From an uncultured Lysobacteraceae bacterium (GTDB taxonomy: Bacteria; Pseudomonadota; Gammaproteobacteria; Xanthomonadales; Xanthomonadaceae), in NCBI GenBank assembly GCA_946482565.1, contig CAMLSB010000086.1, positions 1 through 7,571 of the forward strand: 7,571 nt of DNA, read 5' to 3'. Position 1 is the stretch's first letter; every line of letters begins with the position of its first letter. Shown in pieces: positions 1-7,571 of the stretch. The position numbers were made by a program, and so were the translations under genes. The notes under the pieces were generated by a model, which worked only from the letters and a program-made list of their open reading frames with translations, had not been told where the DNA came from and made no database searches.

Positions 1-1519
1 CGTAGGTGTCGATCTTGCCGTCGGAATCGCAGGTCATGTCGGCGATCACGCCGCGGCGCGTCGGCATTTCGTCCAGCCGCTCGATCGGCACGATCGGGAA
101 CACCTGGTCGATCGCCCACACGTCGGGCATCGACTCGAACACGCTGAAATTCACGAAATACTTGTCCACGAGGCGCTCGTTGAGCTCGTCGAGCAGCTCG
201 CGATGGCTCTTCTCGGCGTAGTCCAGGCGCGCGCGCACCGCGTGCGCGGTCGCGTAGAACAGGTCGTCGATGCGCGCGCGATGCACGAGGTCGAGCTGGC
301 CCAGCGCGTACAGCGACAGGCCCTCGCCGTGGTGGTGCTGCGCGTCGTGGAAGAGTTCCACCGGCGGGCGCGTGTCCAGCTCGTCGTGGACTTCGCGCAG
401 GCGGCGGATCACCGCCGGCTCGTCGTCGTGCGCGGGCGGGACGCGGCCTTCCGGCGCTTCCTCGACCTCGGCGACGTTGGCGACGAGCACGGCGTGGTGC
501 GCGGTCATCGCGCGGCCGCATTCGGTGACGATGCGCGGCGCCGGCAGGTCGTATTGCATGCAGGCTTCCGCGAGCGGCTGCACGATGTTGCCCGCGTACT
601 GGTCCACGCCGTAGTTGATCGAGCAGAAGCTGCGCGAGCGCGTGCCTTCGTAGTCGATGCCCAGGCCGCCGCCGACGTCCATGTAACGCACCTTCGCGCC
701 GAGCCGCGAGAGTTCGACGAAGTAGCGCACCGCCTCGCGCATGCCGTTGGCGATGTCGCGCACGTTGGAGATCTGCGAGCCCATGTGGAAGTGCAGCAGC
801 TGCAGGCAGTGGCCCATGCCCGCGTCACGCAGCGCCTTCCACAGGTCCAGCACCTGGCGCGGCGACAAGCCGAACTTGGCCTTGTCGCCGCCGCTGTTCT
901 GCCACTTGCCGGCGCCGAGCGAGGCGAGGCGCATGCGCACGCCGATCAACGGCTCGACGCCGAGCGCCGCCGCTTCCTCGAGGATCAGCTTCAGCTCCGA
1001 CGGCTTCTCGACGACGATGAAGGTCTCCATCCCGAGCTTGCGGCCGGTGAGCGCGAGGCGGATGTACTCGCGGTCCTTGTAGCCGTTGCACACGATCAGG
1101 CCGCCCGGGCGCGACAGCGCGAGCACCGCCATCAGCTCCGGCTTGCTGCCGGCCTCGAGGCCGAAGCCCTCGCCGCGATGCGACGCCAGCGTGCCGGCAA
1201 CGCCTGCGTGCTGGTTCACCTTGATGGGATAGACGGCCGTGTAGCCGCCCGGGTAGTCCCACTCGGCCTGCGCGCGCGCGAACGCCGCCTGCAGCCGACC
1301 AAGCCGGTCGCCGAGGATGTCCGGGAAGCGCACGAGCAAGGGCAGCTTCGCGCCGTTGGCGCGCGCGGCATCCACGACCTCGGGCAGCGCCACCGCCGGC
1401 CCTGCGTCGCCACGCGGGCGCACGACCACGCGCCCGGCCGCGTCGACGTCGAAATAGCCTTCCGACCAGTGCGGGATCGAGTAGGTCTTGCGGGCCTGGT
1501 CGGGCGACCAAGTGGGCAT
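1..1519 (-). CDS. speA: Biosynthetic arginine decarboxylase SpeA (3' end outside the window)
   Basis: PLP-dependent decarboxylase (fold III) converting arginine to agmatine and CO2, the entry to agmatine-derived putrescine and spermidine; soluble. 506 codons are visible. E. coli SpeA has 658 residues, so the C-terminal part is missing beyond the left edge. Visible family motifs are YPIKVNQ at residues 97-103 (K100 is the expected PLP lysine), LHFHMGSQ at 242-249, the glycine-rich GGGLGIDY at 283-290 (phosphate binding), ECGRA at 333-337 and MTCDSDG at 495-501 (C497 is the cysteine completing the partner subunit's active site). The ATG at 1519-1517 is preceded by AGAAGGA with a 7-nt gap, and the product begins MPTWSPDQARKTYSIPHWSE, as expected for the family. 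The M48 peptidase gene ends 69 nt upstream on the same strand, and a promoter-like -10 lies in that gap. No lesion is seen. Identity is near certain. Confidence 0.97.
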   Translation of the reverse strand, partial: MPTWSPDQARKTYSIPHWSEGYFDVDAAGRVVVRPRGDAGPAVALPEVVDAARANGAKLPLLVRFPDILGDRLGRLQAAFARAQAEWDYPGGYTAVYPIKVNQHAGVAGTLASHRGEGFGLEAGSKPELMAVLALSRPGGLIVCNGYKDREYIRLALTGRKLGMETFIVVEKPSELKLILEEAAALGVEPLIGVRMRLASLGAGKWQNSGGDKAKFGLSPRQVLDLWKALRDAGMGHCLQLLHFHMGSQISNVRDIANGMREAVRYFVELSRLGAKVRYMDVGGGLGIDYEGTRSRSFCSINYGVDQYAGNIVQPLAEACMQYDLPAPRIVTECGRAMTAHHAVLVANVAEVEEAPEGRVPPAHDDEPAVIRRLREVHDELDTRPPVELFHDAQHHHGEGLSLYALGQLDLVHRARIDDLFYATAHAVRARLDYAEKSHRELLDELNERLVDKYFVNFSVFESMPDVWAIDQVFPIVPIERLDEMPTRRGVIADMTCDSDGKIDTY

Positions 1520-1554
1520 CTGCGCGTCCTTCTGGAACGGGTCACCAGGCGTGC

Positions 1555-1582
1555 ATTCTAGCGCCCGCCCGCTGTCCGTCCC
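1555..1582 (-). promoter_or_regulatory. Candidate speA promoter
   Basis: On the minus strand, TAGAAT (1560-1555) matches five of six bases of the sigma70 -10 consensus. A weak -35, GGGACG (1582-1577), lies 16 nt upstream. Transcription would start near 1548 and give a leader of about 29 nt containing the AGAAGGA ribosome-binding site. The gap is otherwise GC-rich with no terminator-like hairpin, so read-through from the peptidase gene is also possible. The -35 match is poor, so the call rests mainly on the -10 and its position. Confidence 0.4.
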
Positions 1583-1588
1583 GCGCGA

Positions 1589-3445
1589 CTATGGCTTGCC
1601 ATGCCGGTAAAAGGGTTCGCCGGCCACCTTGCGTATCCGTCGCGCCACGTTGCGGTGGCCCTCCAGCGTCATCGCCATGTAGCTGCCCGGCAGGTCGAGG
1701 CCGGCGAGCAGGCGATCGAGGCCCTTCTGCTGGCTGAACATCACGCCGCGCCAGGTGACGAGGACGAGATGGTGCGGCATCGCACCGAGTTCCGGCGGCA
1801 GCGTCTTGCGCACCAGCCATGCCTTCTTGATGTTGCCGTGCGCGCGGAACGCGGCCTTGGCAGCCTCGACCTGCGCCGGCGCCAGCCCATGTGGCTCGAG
1901 TGCATCGCCGGCGGCCGCCGTCGAGCGCGCACGCTGCGATCGCAGCTGCCTGGATCGCTCCGCGGCCAACGCGGCGTCCACGCGGTCCGAGCCGTCGTTG
2001 TCGCCGCGATCGCTGTAATACGGGCCGAGCAGTTCGAGCACTGGCTGCCCGAGCGTGGGGTCCAGTTCCAGCGCGCGCCAGAGATGCGCGGTTGCGCCGT
2101 CGGCGCCACGGGCAAGCATCGCTTCGCCCAGGCGCCACTGGACCCCGGCATGTCCGGGACAGCGGGCGGCGGCTTCGCGCAATGCGCGCTCGGCGGCTTC
2201 GCCGGGTTCGCGCGACCACGACAGCAACGCGACCTCGGCCTCCTCTTCCGGCGAAAGCGCTGCTTTCCCGCCGAGTTCGGCGAGGCGGTCGGCTTCGGAC
2301 CGGCCTTCACCGTGCCGCTTCGTCCAGTACTCGACGATCGCGGCGCGCCACTGGTCGCTGAAGTGCGCCTGCAACCCGGGAAGCAGGTCGCCCAGCAGCG
2401 CGTTCGCGGCGTTGTCGCGCGCGGCGCGCGGCAACGCCGCCTCGATTCCCACCGCATCGATGCGGTGCGCCAGCGTCGGATGCGTGTCCTCGAGCCCGGG
2501 CGCGCGCGACAGCGCGGCGCGAAGCCGATCGCCGGCTTCGGGATCTTCGCTGCGCAACATGGACGCAATGGCCTGCTGGACATTCGCCGGCGGCTCCGCC
2601 TGCACGGCGATGCTGCGATCGACGCCAGGCCAGAAATCGGCGGCGAGCCTCTGCGCATCCAGCTCGATGCGCGACAGCGCGCTCGCGAGCGGCGCGGCGC
2701 CCACCAGGCGTGCCGCCATCGCGTCCGCCTCGAATTCCTGGCGACGCGCCAGCACGAAGCTGTAGGCCTCGAAGTACGGGACGTACCAGTCGAAGAAGCG
2801 CATGAAGGGGCGGAGCAACCACGATTGCCGCTGCTGCAGCGCATCGAGCACGCGATACCAGCTGGTGCGCGCATGGTAGATCCAGCCATGCACGCGGCCG
2901 TGCCGCCCGCTGAAGTGCCCGAACTCGTGCGCGACGACTGCCGAGAATTCGTCGGGCTCCAACGCCTGCATGAGCGGGAGTCCCAGCACGAGGTAGTGGC
3001 GGCTCCCAAGCAGGCCCATCGCCCGGGGAACGGAAGCCGCGGCGGCATTCATGTCGTCGTCGATGACGATGCCGTCCAGCGCGGGGGCCCCGCTCGGCTC
3101 GCGCAGCCGTTCGATTTCCGCAACGAGCGCCGGGGCCTCGCCCGCGCGCAGGAGGCGTCCCGCGGGCACTTCGAACTTGACCCAGAGCGCGCGGAGCAGC
3201 AGCCAGCCGGCGCCGATCGGAATCCAGACCAGCTTCGCGAGCTGCAACAGGAGGATCGGCTTGATCGCGGCCAGGGCCACCACGAGCCCGACTGAAATGC
3301 CCAGGGAAACGGAAACTCCGAACGCCATCACGGCGAGCCCCAGCAGCGCCAGGAACAGTACCTGCCGCCGGTACCGGTCCGGCATCGCCCGTGCCTGCGC
3401 GTCCAGGCGCGCGATCAGCGCGCGCCGTGCCCCTGTCGATTGCAT
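1589..3445 (-). CDS. M48-family membrane zinc metallopeptidase with TPR-like C-terminal region
   Basis: Predicted integral-membrane zinc endopeptidase of the HtpX/Ste24 (M48) clan. Numbered from the ATG at 3445 (618 aa): two or three hydrophobic segments at about 29-47, 50-70 and 73-90; the zinc site HEFGH at 173-177 (ligands H173 and H177, catalytic E174); and EFEADAMA from E237, where E237 is the expected third ligand. Residues about 390-475 look like helical TPR-type repeats (for example AHLWRALELDPTLGQPVLEL). The last ~110 residues (HHLVLVTWRGVMFSQQKG, ending FYRHGKP) match no domain I recognise. An upstream ATG at 3463 would add MGENSG, but it has no Shine-Dalgarno, whereas GGGAGAG lies 9-11 nt before 3445, so I prefer 3445. 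The gene is divergent from speE and upstream of speA on the same strand. HtpX-like quality control of membrane proteins is possible, but the substrate is unknown. Confidence 0.9.
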   Translation of the reverse strand: MQSTGARRALIARLDAQARAMPDRYRRQVLFLALLGLAVMAFGVSVSLGISVGLVVALAAIKPILLLQLAKLVWIPIGAGWLLLRALWVKFEVPAGRLLRAGEAPALVAEIERLREPSGAPALDGIVIDDDMNAAAASVPRAMGLLGSRHYLVLGLPLMQALEPDEFSAVVAHEFGHFSGRHGRVHGWIYHARTSWYRVLDALQQRQSWLLRPFMRFFDWYVPYFEAYSFVLARRQEFEADAMAARLVGAAPLASALSRIELDAQRLAADFWPGVDRSIAVQAEPPANVQQAIASMLRSEDPEAGDRLRAALSRAPGLEDTHPTLAHRIDAVGIEAALPRAARDNAANALLGDLLPGLQAHFSDQWRAAIVEYWTKRHGEGRSEADRLAELGGKAALSPEEEAEVALLSWSREPGEAAERALREAAARCPGHAGVQWRLGEAMLARGADGATAHLWRALELDPTLGQPVLELLGPYYSDRGDNDGSDRVDAALAAERSRQLRSQRARSTAAAGDALEPHGLAPAQVEAAKAAFRAHGNIKKAWLVRKTLPPELGAMPHHLVLVTWRGVMFSQQKGLDRLLAGLDLPGSYMAMTLEGHRNVARRIRKVAGEPFYRHGKP

Positions 3446-3469
3446 GCCGGAGTTCTCTCCCATGCGATC

Positions 3470-3497
3470 ATTATGGCCGCATCCTTGGCGTTACAAT
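3470..3497. promoter_or_regulatory. Overlapping divergent promoters for speE and the M48 gene
   Basis: Toward speE, TACAAT (3492-3497) matches five of six bases of the -10 consensus and would start transcription near 3504, 27 nt before the ATG; its -35 region is weak. Toward the peptidase gene, minus-strand CATAAT (3475-3470) is also a five-of-six -10. It has TTGTAA (3496-3491) as a four-of-six -35 at a short 15-nt spacing, and would start near 3463. The peptidase -35 lies almost on top of the speE -10. This is the most AT-rich stretch between the two start codons. Read by eye, not demonstrated. Confidence 0.45.
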
Positions 3498-3530
3498 CCC
3501 GCGCCCGCCGCGGATTCCAGCGAGATCCCC

Positions 3531-4382
3531 ATGACCGACGCCACCTGGATGCAGGAACGCTTCGAGCCCACCGGCTCGTCGATCGGATTCCGCATCACCC
3601 GCAAGCTGGACGAGGTGCAGTCGCCGTTCCAGAAGATCGAGATCTACGAGTCGACCGACTGGGGCAACCTCATGCTCATCGACGGCGCGATGATGCTGAC
3701 CACGCGCGACAACTTCCTGTACCACGAGATGATGTCGCACCCGGCGCTGTTCACGCATGCGGGGCCGCGCGACGTGGTGATCATCGGCGGCGGCGACTGC
3801 GGCACGCTGCGCGAGGTGCTGCGCCATCCGGGCGTGCAGTCGGCGGTGCAGTGCGACATCGACGAGCAGGTCACGCGCATGGCCGAGAAGTGGTTCCCGG
3901 AGCTGTGCGAATCCAACGCCGACCCGCGCGCGCAGCTGCTGTTCGACGACGGCGTCGCGTACATGGCCAACCGCGCGCCGGGCAGCGTCGACATCGTGAT
4001 CGTCGATTCCACCGACCCGGTCGGCCCGGCCGAGGGCCTGTTCAACAAGGCGTTCTACGAGAGCTGCTTCCGCGCGCTGCGCGAGGGCGGCATCCTCGTG
4101 CAGCAGTCGGAATCGCCGCTCGCGCTGCTCGAACTCATCAAGGAAATGCGCGGCGAGATGGCGAAGGCCGGTTTCGCCGAATTCGCGCTGCTGCCGTTCC
4201 CGCAGCCCTGCTACCCGACCGGCTGGTGGAGCTGCACCCTGGCCCGCAAGCCGGGCGGCGGCGGCTTCAGGTTCCGCGAGGCGGACGCCCGCGGCAAAAG
4301 CTTCCCGACCCGCTACTACAGCGCCGACCTGCACCGCGGGGCCCTTGCGACCCCGCCCTTCGTCGCCGAAGCGCTCGAATAA
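3531..4382 (+). CDS. speE: Polyamine aminopropyltransferase (spermidine synthase) SpeE
   Basis: Transfers the aminopropyl group of decarboxylated S-adenosylmethionine to a diamine, normally putrescine, giving spermidine and methylthioadenosine; cytosolic. The protein has 283 residues (E. coli SpeE 288). It has a small N-terminal beta domain (about 1-60, including TDWGNLMLIDGAMMLT) and a Rossmann methyltransferase-like core. GGGDCGTLREVLRHP (86-100) is the nucleotide-binding loop, CDIDEQV (108-114) carries the acidic strand end, FDDG is at 138-141, and DSTDPVGPA (159-167) contains the catalytic and amine-binding aspartates D159 and D162. PCYPTGWWS (226-234) is the conserved late motif. The ATG at 3531 gives MTDATWMQERFEPTGSS. 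The ribosome-binding site is weak (GCGAGA, about 6 nt upstream). The frame is open further upstream, but that stretch runs antisense through the peptidase gene and resembles no family member. The polyamine link to speA nearby supports the call. Confidence 0.95.
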   Translation: MTDATWMQERFEPTGSSIGFRITRKLDEVQSPFQKIEIYESTDWGNLMLIDGAMMLTTRDNFLYHEMMSHPALFTHAGPRDVVIIGGGDCGTLREVLRHPGVQSAVQCDIDEQVTRMAEKWFPELCESNADPRAQLLFDDGVAYMANRAPGSVDIVIVDSTDPVGPAEGLFNKAFYESCFRALREGGILVQQSESPLALLELIKEMRGEMAKAGFAEFALLPFPQPCYPTGWWSCTLARKPGGGGFRFREADARGKSFPTRYYSADLHRGALATPPFVAEALE

Positions 4383-4383
4383 C

Positions 4384-4399
4384 TGTGACGTTCGTCACA
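4384..4399 (+). promoter_or_regulatory. CRP/Clp-type operator, perfect palindrome
   Basis: TGTGACGTTCGTCACA contains TGTGA-N6-TCACA, the core of the CRP binding consensus, with seven perfectly paired bases per arm around a TT centre. It starts one base after the speE stop codon and lies about 90 bp ahead of the diguanylate cyclase start. In Xanthomonadaceae the CRP homologue Clp recognises this motif, and its DNA binding is inhibited by c-di-GMP. A transcription terminator is unlikely because the loop would be only two bases and no T-run follows. Confidence 0.7.
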
Positions 4400-4415
4400 A
4401 ACTGAGCCGGCGCGT

Positions 4416-4444
4416 GGGACAGCGGCCCCGGCCTGTCCAACAAT
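4416..4444 (+). promoter_or_regulatory. Candidate promoter of the diguanylate cyclase gene
   Basis: GGGACA (4416-4421) matches four of six bases of the -35 and AACAAT (4439-4444) four of six of the -10, with the ideal 17-nt spacing. The predicted start is 4451-4453, leaving a leader of about 33 nt. The centre of the TGTGA-N6-TCACA palindrome (4391.5) then falls at about -60 to -61.5, the usual class I CRP position. The weak hexamers fit an activator-dependent promoter. Confidence 0.4.
4417..4438. repeat. Inverted repeat in the promoter spacer
   Basis: GGACAG (4417-4422) and CTGTCC (4433-4438) are perfect inverted arms separated by a 10-nt GC core, itself two GGCC tetramers about CC or offset by one. 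The dyad fills the spacer between the proposed -35 and -10. It could be a second operator, or the stem of a weak terminator for speE, though no T-tract follows. Confidence 0.3.
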
Positions 4445-4485
4445 GTCCGGTCGCCGGCGGGGAGGCTGGCGACGCAGGGGCCCCA

Positions 4486-6423
<1,938 letters not shown>

Positions 6424-6431
6424 GCGGGGGT

Positions 6432-6448
6432 CACGGCGCGGCGCCGTG
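6432..6448. terminator. Dyad between convergent genes, possible bidirectional terminator
   Basis: CACGGCGC (6432-6439) and GCGCCGTG (6441-6448) are perfect inverted arms about a single G. A real RNA hairpin would keep six pairs with a 5-nt loop. It lies in the 57-nt gap between the convergent cyclase and PII stop codons, where a shared terminator would be expected. There is no T-run on either side, so intrinsic termination is doubtful. Confidence 0.3.
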
Positions 6449-6480
6449 CGGACGCCGGTTGCGACGGCATCGGCCTCGGT

Positions 6481-6951
<471 letters not shown>

Positions 6952-6958
6952 TCACGCC

Positions 6959-7031
6959 GGAGCCCGCCATGCAAGCGCACGTTGCCACCCTTCCAGCCAG
7001 CAACCAGTTCGGAACCAGCAGTCAATTCGGA
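6959..7031 (+). other. Possible ubiK leader or N-terminal extension
   Basis: GGAG (6959-6962) stands 6 nt before an ATG at 6969 that is in frame with ubiK and would add 21 residues (MQAHVATLPASNQFGTSSQF plus G). Against translation, third positions here are only about half G/C while the adjoining ubiK codons are nearly all G/C, and family members begin at MIDL. TTCGGAA occurs twice 18 bp apart (7008-7014 and 7026-7032), giving the repeated QFG. The rest of the PII-ubiK gap holds a short CGGGG/CCCCG dyad (near 6875) and no convincing sigma70 promoter for ubiK. Confidence 0.35.
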
Positions 7032-7316
7032 ATGATCGACCTCGGCCACATCGACGAACTCGCGCGACGCCTCAGCAGCCTGGTGCCGCAGGGCCTGCGC
7101 GACGGGCGTGAAGAGCTGCAGCAGAACTTCAAGTCGGTGCTGCAGGCCGGCCTCGGCCGGCTCGACCTGGTGATGCGCGAGGAGTTCGACGTGCAGCGCG
7201 ACGTGCTGCTGCGCACCCGCGAGCAACTCGAGGCGCTGCAGCGCACCGTCGCGGAGCTCGAAGTACAGCTCGGCGCCGCCGGCGCCGGCGGGCCGCAGGC
7301 ACCGCACCAAGGCTGA
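7032..7316 (+). CDS. ubiK: UbiK family ubiquinone biosynthesis accessory factor (YqiC/BMFP)
   Basis: Small coiled-coil protein which, in E. coli and Salmonella, assists aerobic ubiquinone biosynthesis with UbiJ and has membrane-fusogenic activity. 94 residues from the ATG at 7032 (E. coli UbiK has 96). [20 protein letters not shown] matches the family N-terminus. An amphipathic middle part (22-48) leads to the signature [20 protein letters not shown] (43-62) and a coiled-coil stretch of leucine-rich heptads (63-82). The tail is Gly/Ala/Pro-rich. The start is uncertain: 7032 fits the family and the codon bias but lacks a clear ribosome-binding site, while 6969 has a good one. comM starts 5 nt after the stop, so the two are probably co-transcribed and perhaps translationally coupled. 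The PII gene is divergent upstream. Confidence 0.9.
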   Translation: MIDLGHIDELARRLSSLVPQGLRDGREELQQNFKSVLQAGLGRLDLVMREEFDVQRDVLLRTREQLEALQRTVAELEVQLGAAGAGGPQAPHQG

Positions 7317-7321
7317 CCCCC

Positions 7322-7571
7322 ATGGGCCTGGCGATCGTGCACAGCCGTGCACGCGCCGGCGTGCACGCGCCCGCGGTAAGGGTCGAAGTGCACCTGTCCG
7401 GCGGCCTTCCACGCATGACCCTCGTCGGCCTGCCGGCGACGGCGGTGCGCGAAGCCAGCGAGCGCGTGCGTGCCGCGATCCAGTGCGCGCAGCTCGAATT
7501 CCCGGCGCGCCGCATTACCGTCAACCTCGCGCCCGCCGACCTGCGCAAGGAAGGCGGCCGCTACGACCTGG
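7322..7571 (+). CDS. comM: ComM/YifB family AAA+ Mg-chelatase-like protein (5' part)
   Basis: First 83 codons of a family usually near 500 residues. ComM is a hexameric DNA-branch-migration helicase that promotes recombination of imported DNA during natural transformation. The visible part is the N-terminal ChlI-like domain: it opens [20 protein letters not shown], then has [18 protein letters not shown] (21-38) and ends in [20 protein letters not shown] (64-83), nearly identical in pattern to E. coli YifB. The AAA+ Walker motifs lie beyond the right edge. The ATG at 7322 is preceded by AAGG (7309-7312), which overlaps the end of ubiK at a 9-nt spacing. Family identity is very secure; a transformation role in this organism is inferred. 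Confidence 0.95.
   Translation, partial: MGLAIVHSRARAGVHAPAVRVEVHLSGGLPRMTLVGLPATAVREASERVRAAIQCAQLEFPARRITVNLAPADLRKEGGRYDL
7346..7367. repeat. Inverted repeat at the start of comM
   Basis: CGTGCACGC (7346-7354) and GCGTGCACG (7359-7367) are perfect 9-bp inverted arms around GCCG, covering codons 9-16. Two more GTGCAC hexamers lie nearby (7337-7342 and 7388-7393). A stable RNA hairpin about 24 nt after the start codon could slow translation or may only reflect Val-His and Arg-Ala codons. Confidence 0.35.

Noticed and set aside
203..1561. Long open frame antisense to speA (452 codons)
   Set aside because: The opposite strand encodes an unmistakable SpeA. The antisense product is low-complexity Arg/Val/Ala/His-rich and typical of mirror frames in high-GC DNA.
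1601..3295. Long open frame antisense to the M48 gene (564 codons)
   Set aside because: The sense strand carries HEFGH and a coherent peptidase. The antisense translation has no recognisable domain.
4384..4399. The palindrome after speE as an intrinsic terminator
   Set aside because: The arms leave only a 2-nt loop and no T-run follows. The exact match to the CRP core is the better explanation.
6970..6987. Sigma54-like TGGCAACG...TTGCA on the minus strand upstream of PII
   Set aside because: Attractive because PII genes are often sigma54-dependent, but the GG-to-GC spacing is 12 nt instead of the nearly invariant 10.
7271..7287. Two copies of the 8-bp palindrome CGGCGCCG near the end of ubiK
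   Set aside because: They encode a Gly/Ala linker. Such GGC/GCC repeats arise readily in high-GC coding sequence.

Overview
The window is very GC-rich. Its coding regions have strongly G/C-biased third positions, and every gene looks like a gammaproteobacterial, probably Xanthomonadaceae (Lysobacter/Luteimonas/Xanthomonas-like), chromosomal gene. That assignment is inferred from protein similarity and gene neighbourhoods, not from a marker gene. No tRNA, rRNA, insertion sequence, CRISPR array or prophage gene was seen. This is mostly ordinary core chromosome with some unusual regulatory DNA between the genes.

Layout from left to right. (1) speA, biosynthetic arginine decarboxylase, minus strand, cut by the left edge so that about 506 N-terminal residues are visible. 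(2) A membrane-anchored M48 zinc metallopeptidase with a TPR-like and an unrecognised C-terminal region, also minus strand, 69 nt upstream of speA. (3) speE, polyamine aminopropyltransferase, divergent from the peptidase across a short AT-richer gap that appears to hold overlapping face-to-face promoters. (4) A perfect 16-bp CRP/Clp-type palindrome directly after speE, then a promoter-like sequence and a gene for a signal-peptide/TPR/coiled-coil/transmembrane/GGDEF diguanylate cyclase with intact catalytic and inhibitory sites. (5) A PII nitrogen regulator gene, convergent with the cyclase. Its Shine-Dalgarno sequence lies inside a 9-bp-stem hairpin, and an alternative hairpin overlaps it. (6) Divergent from PII, ubiK (ubiquinone-biosynthesis accessory factor) followed 5 nt later by comM/yifB (AAA+ Mg-chelatase-like), cut by the right edge.

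How the genes work together. speA and speE are two steps of arginine-derived polyamine synthesis (arginine to agmatine, and aminopropyl transfer to putrescine). The enzymes between agmatine and putrescine, and AdoMet decarboxylase, are not in the window. The cyclase probably couples a periplasmic signal to cytoplasmic c-di-GMP. Xanthomonad Clp is a CRP-family activator that loses DNA binding when it binds c-di-GMP, so a Clp box ahead of a cyclase gene suggests a feedback loop. The PII / ubiK / comM order resembles the glnK-ubiK-comM neighbourhood I recall from Pseudomonas, but no amtB follows PII here.

The strongest leads are the Clp box with apparent class I spacing, the Shine-Dalgarno-sequestering hairpin pair upstream of PII, and the overlapping speE/peptidase promoters. 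All are read by eye and none is demonstrated.
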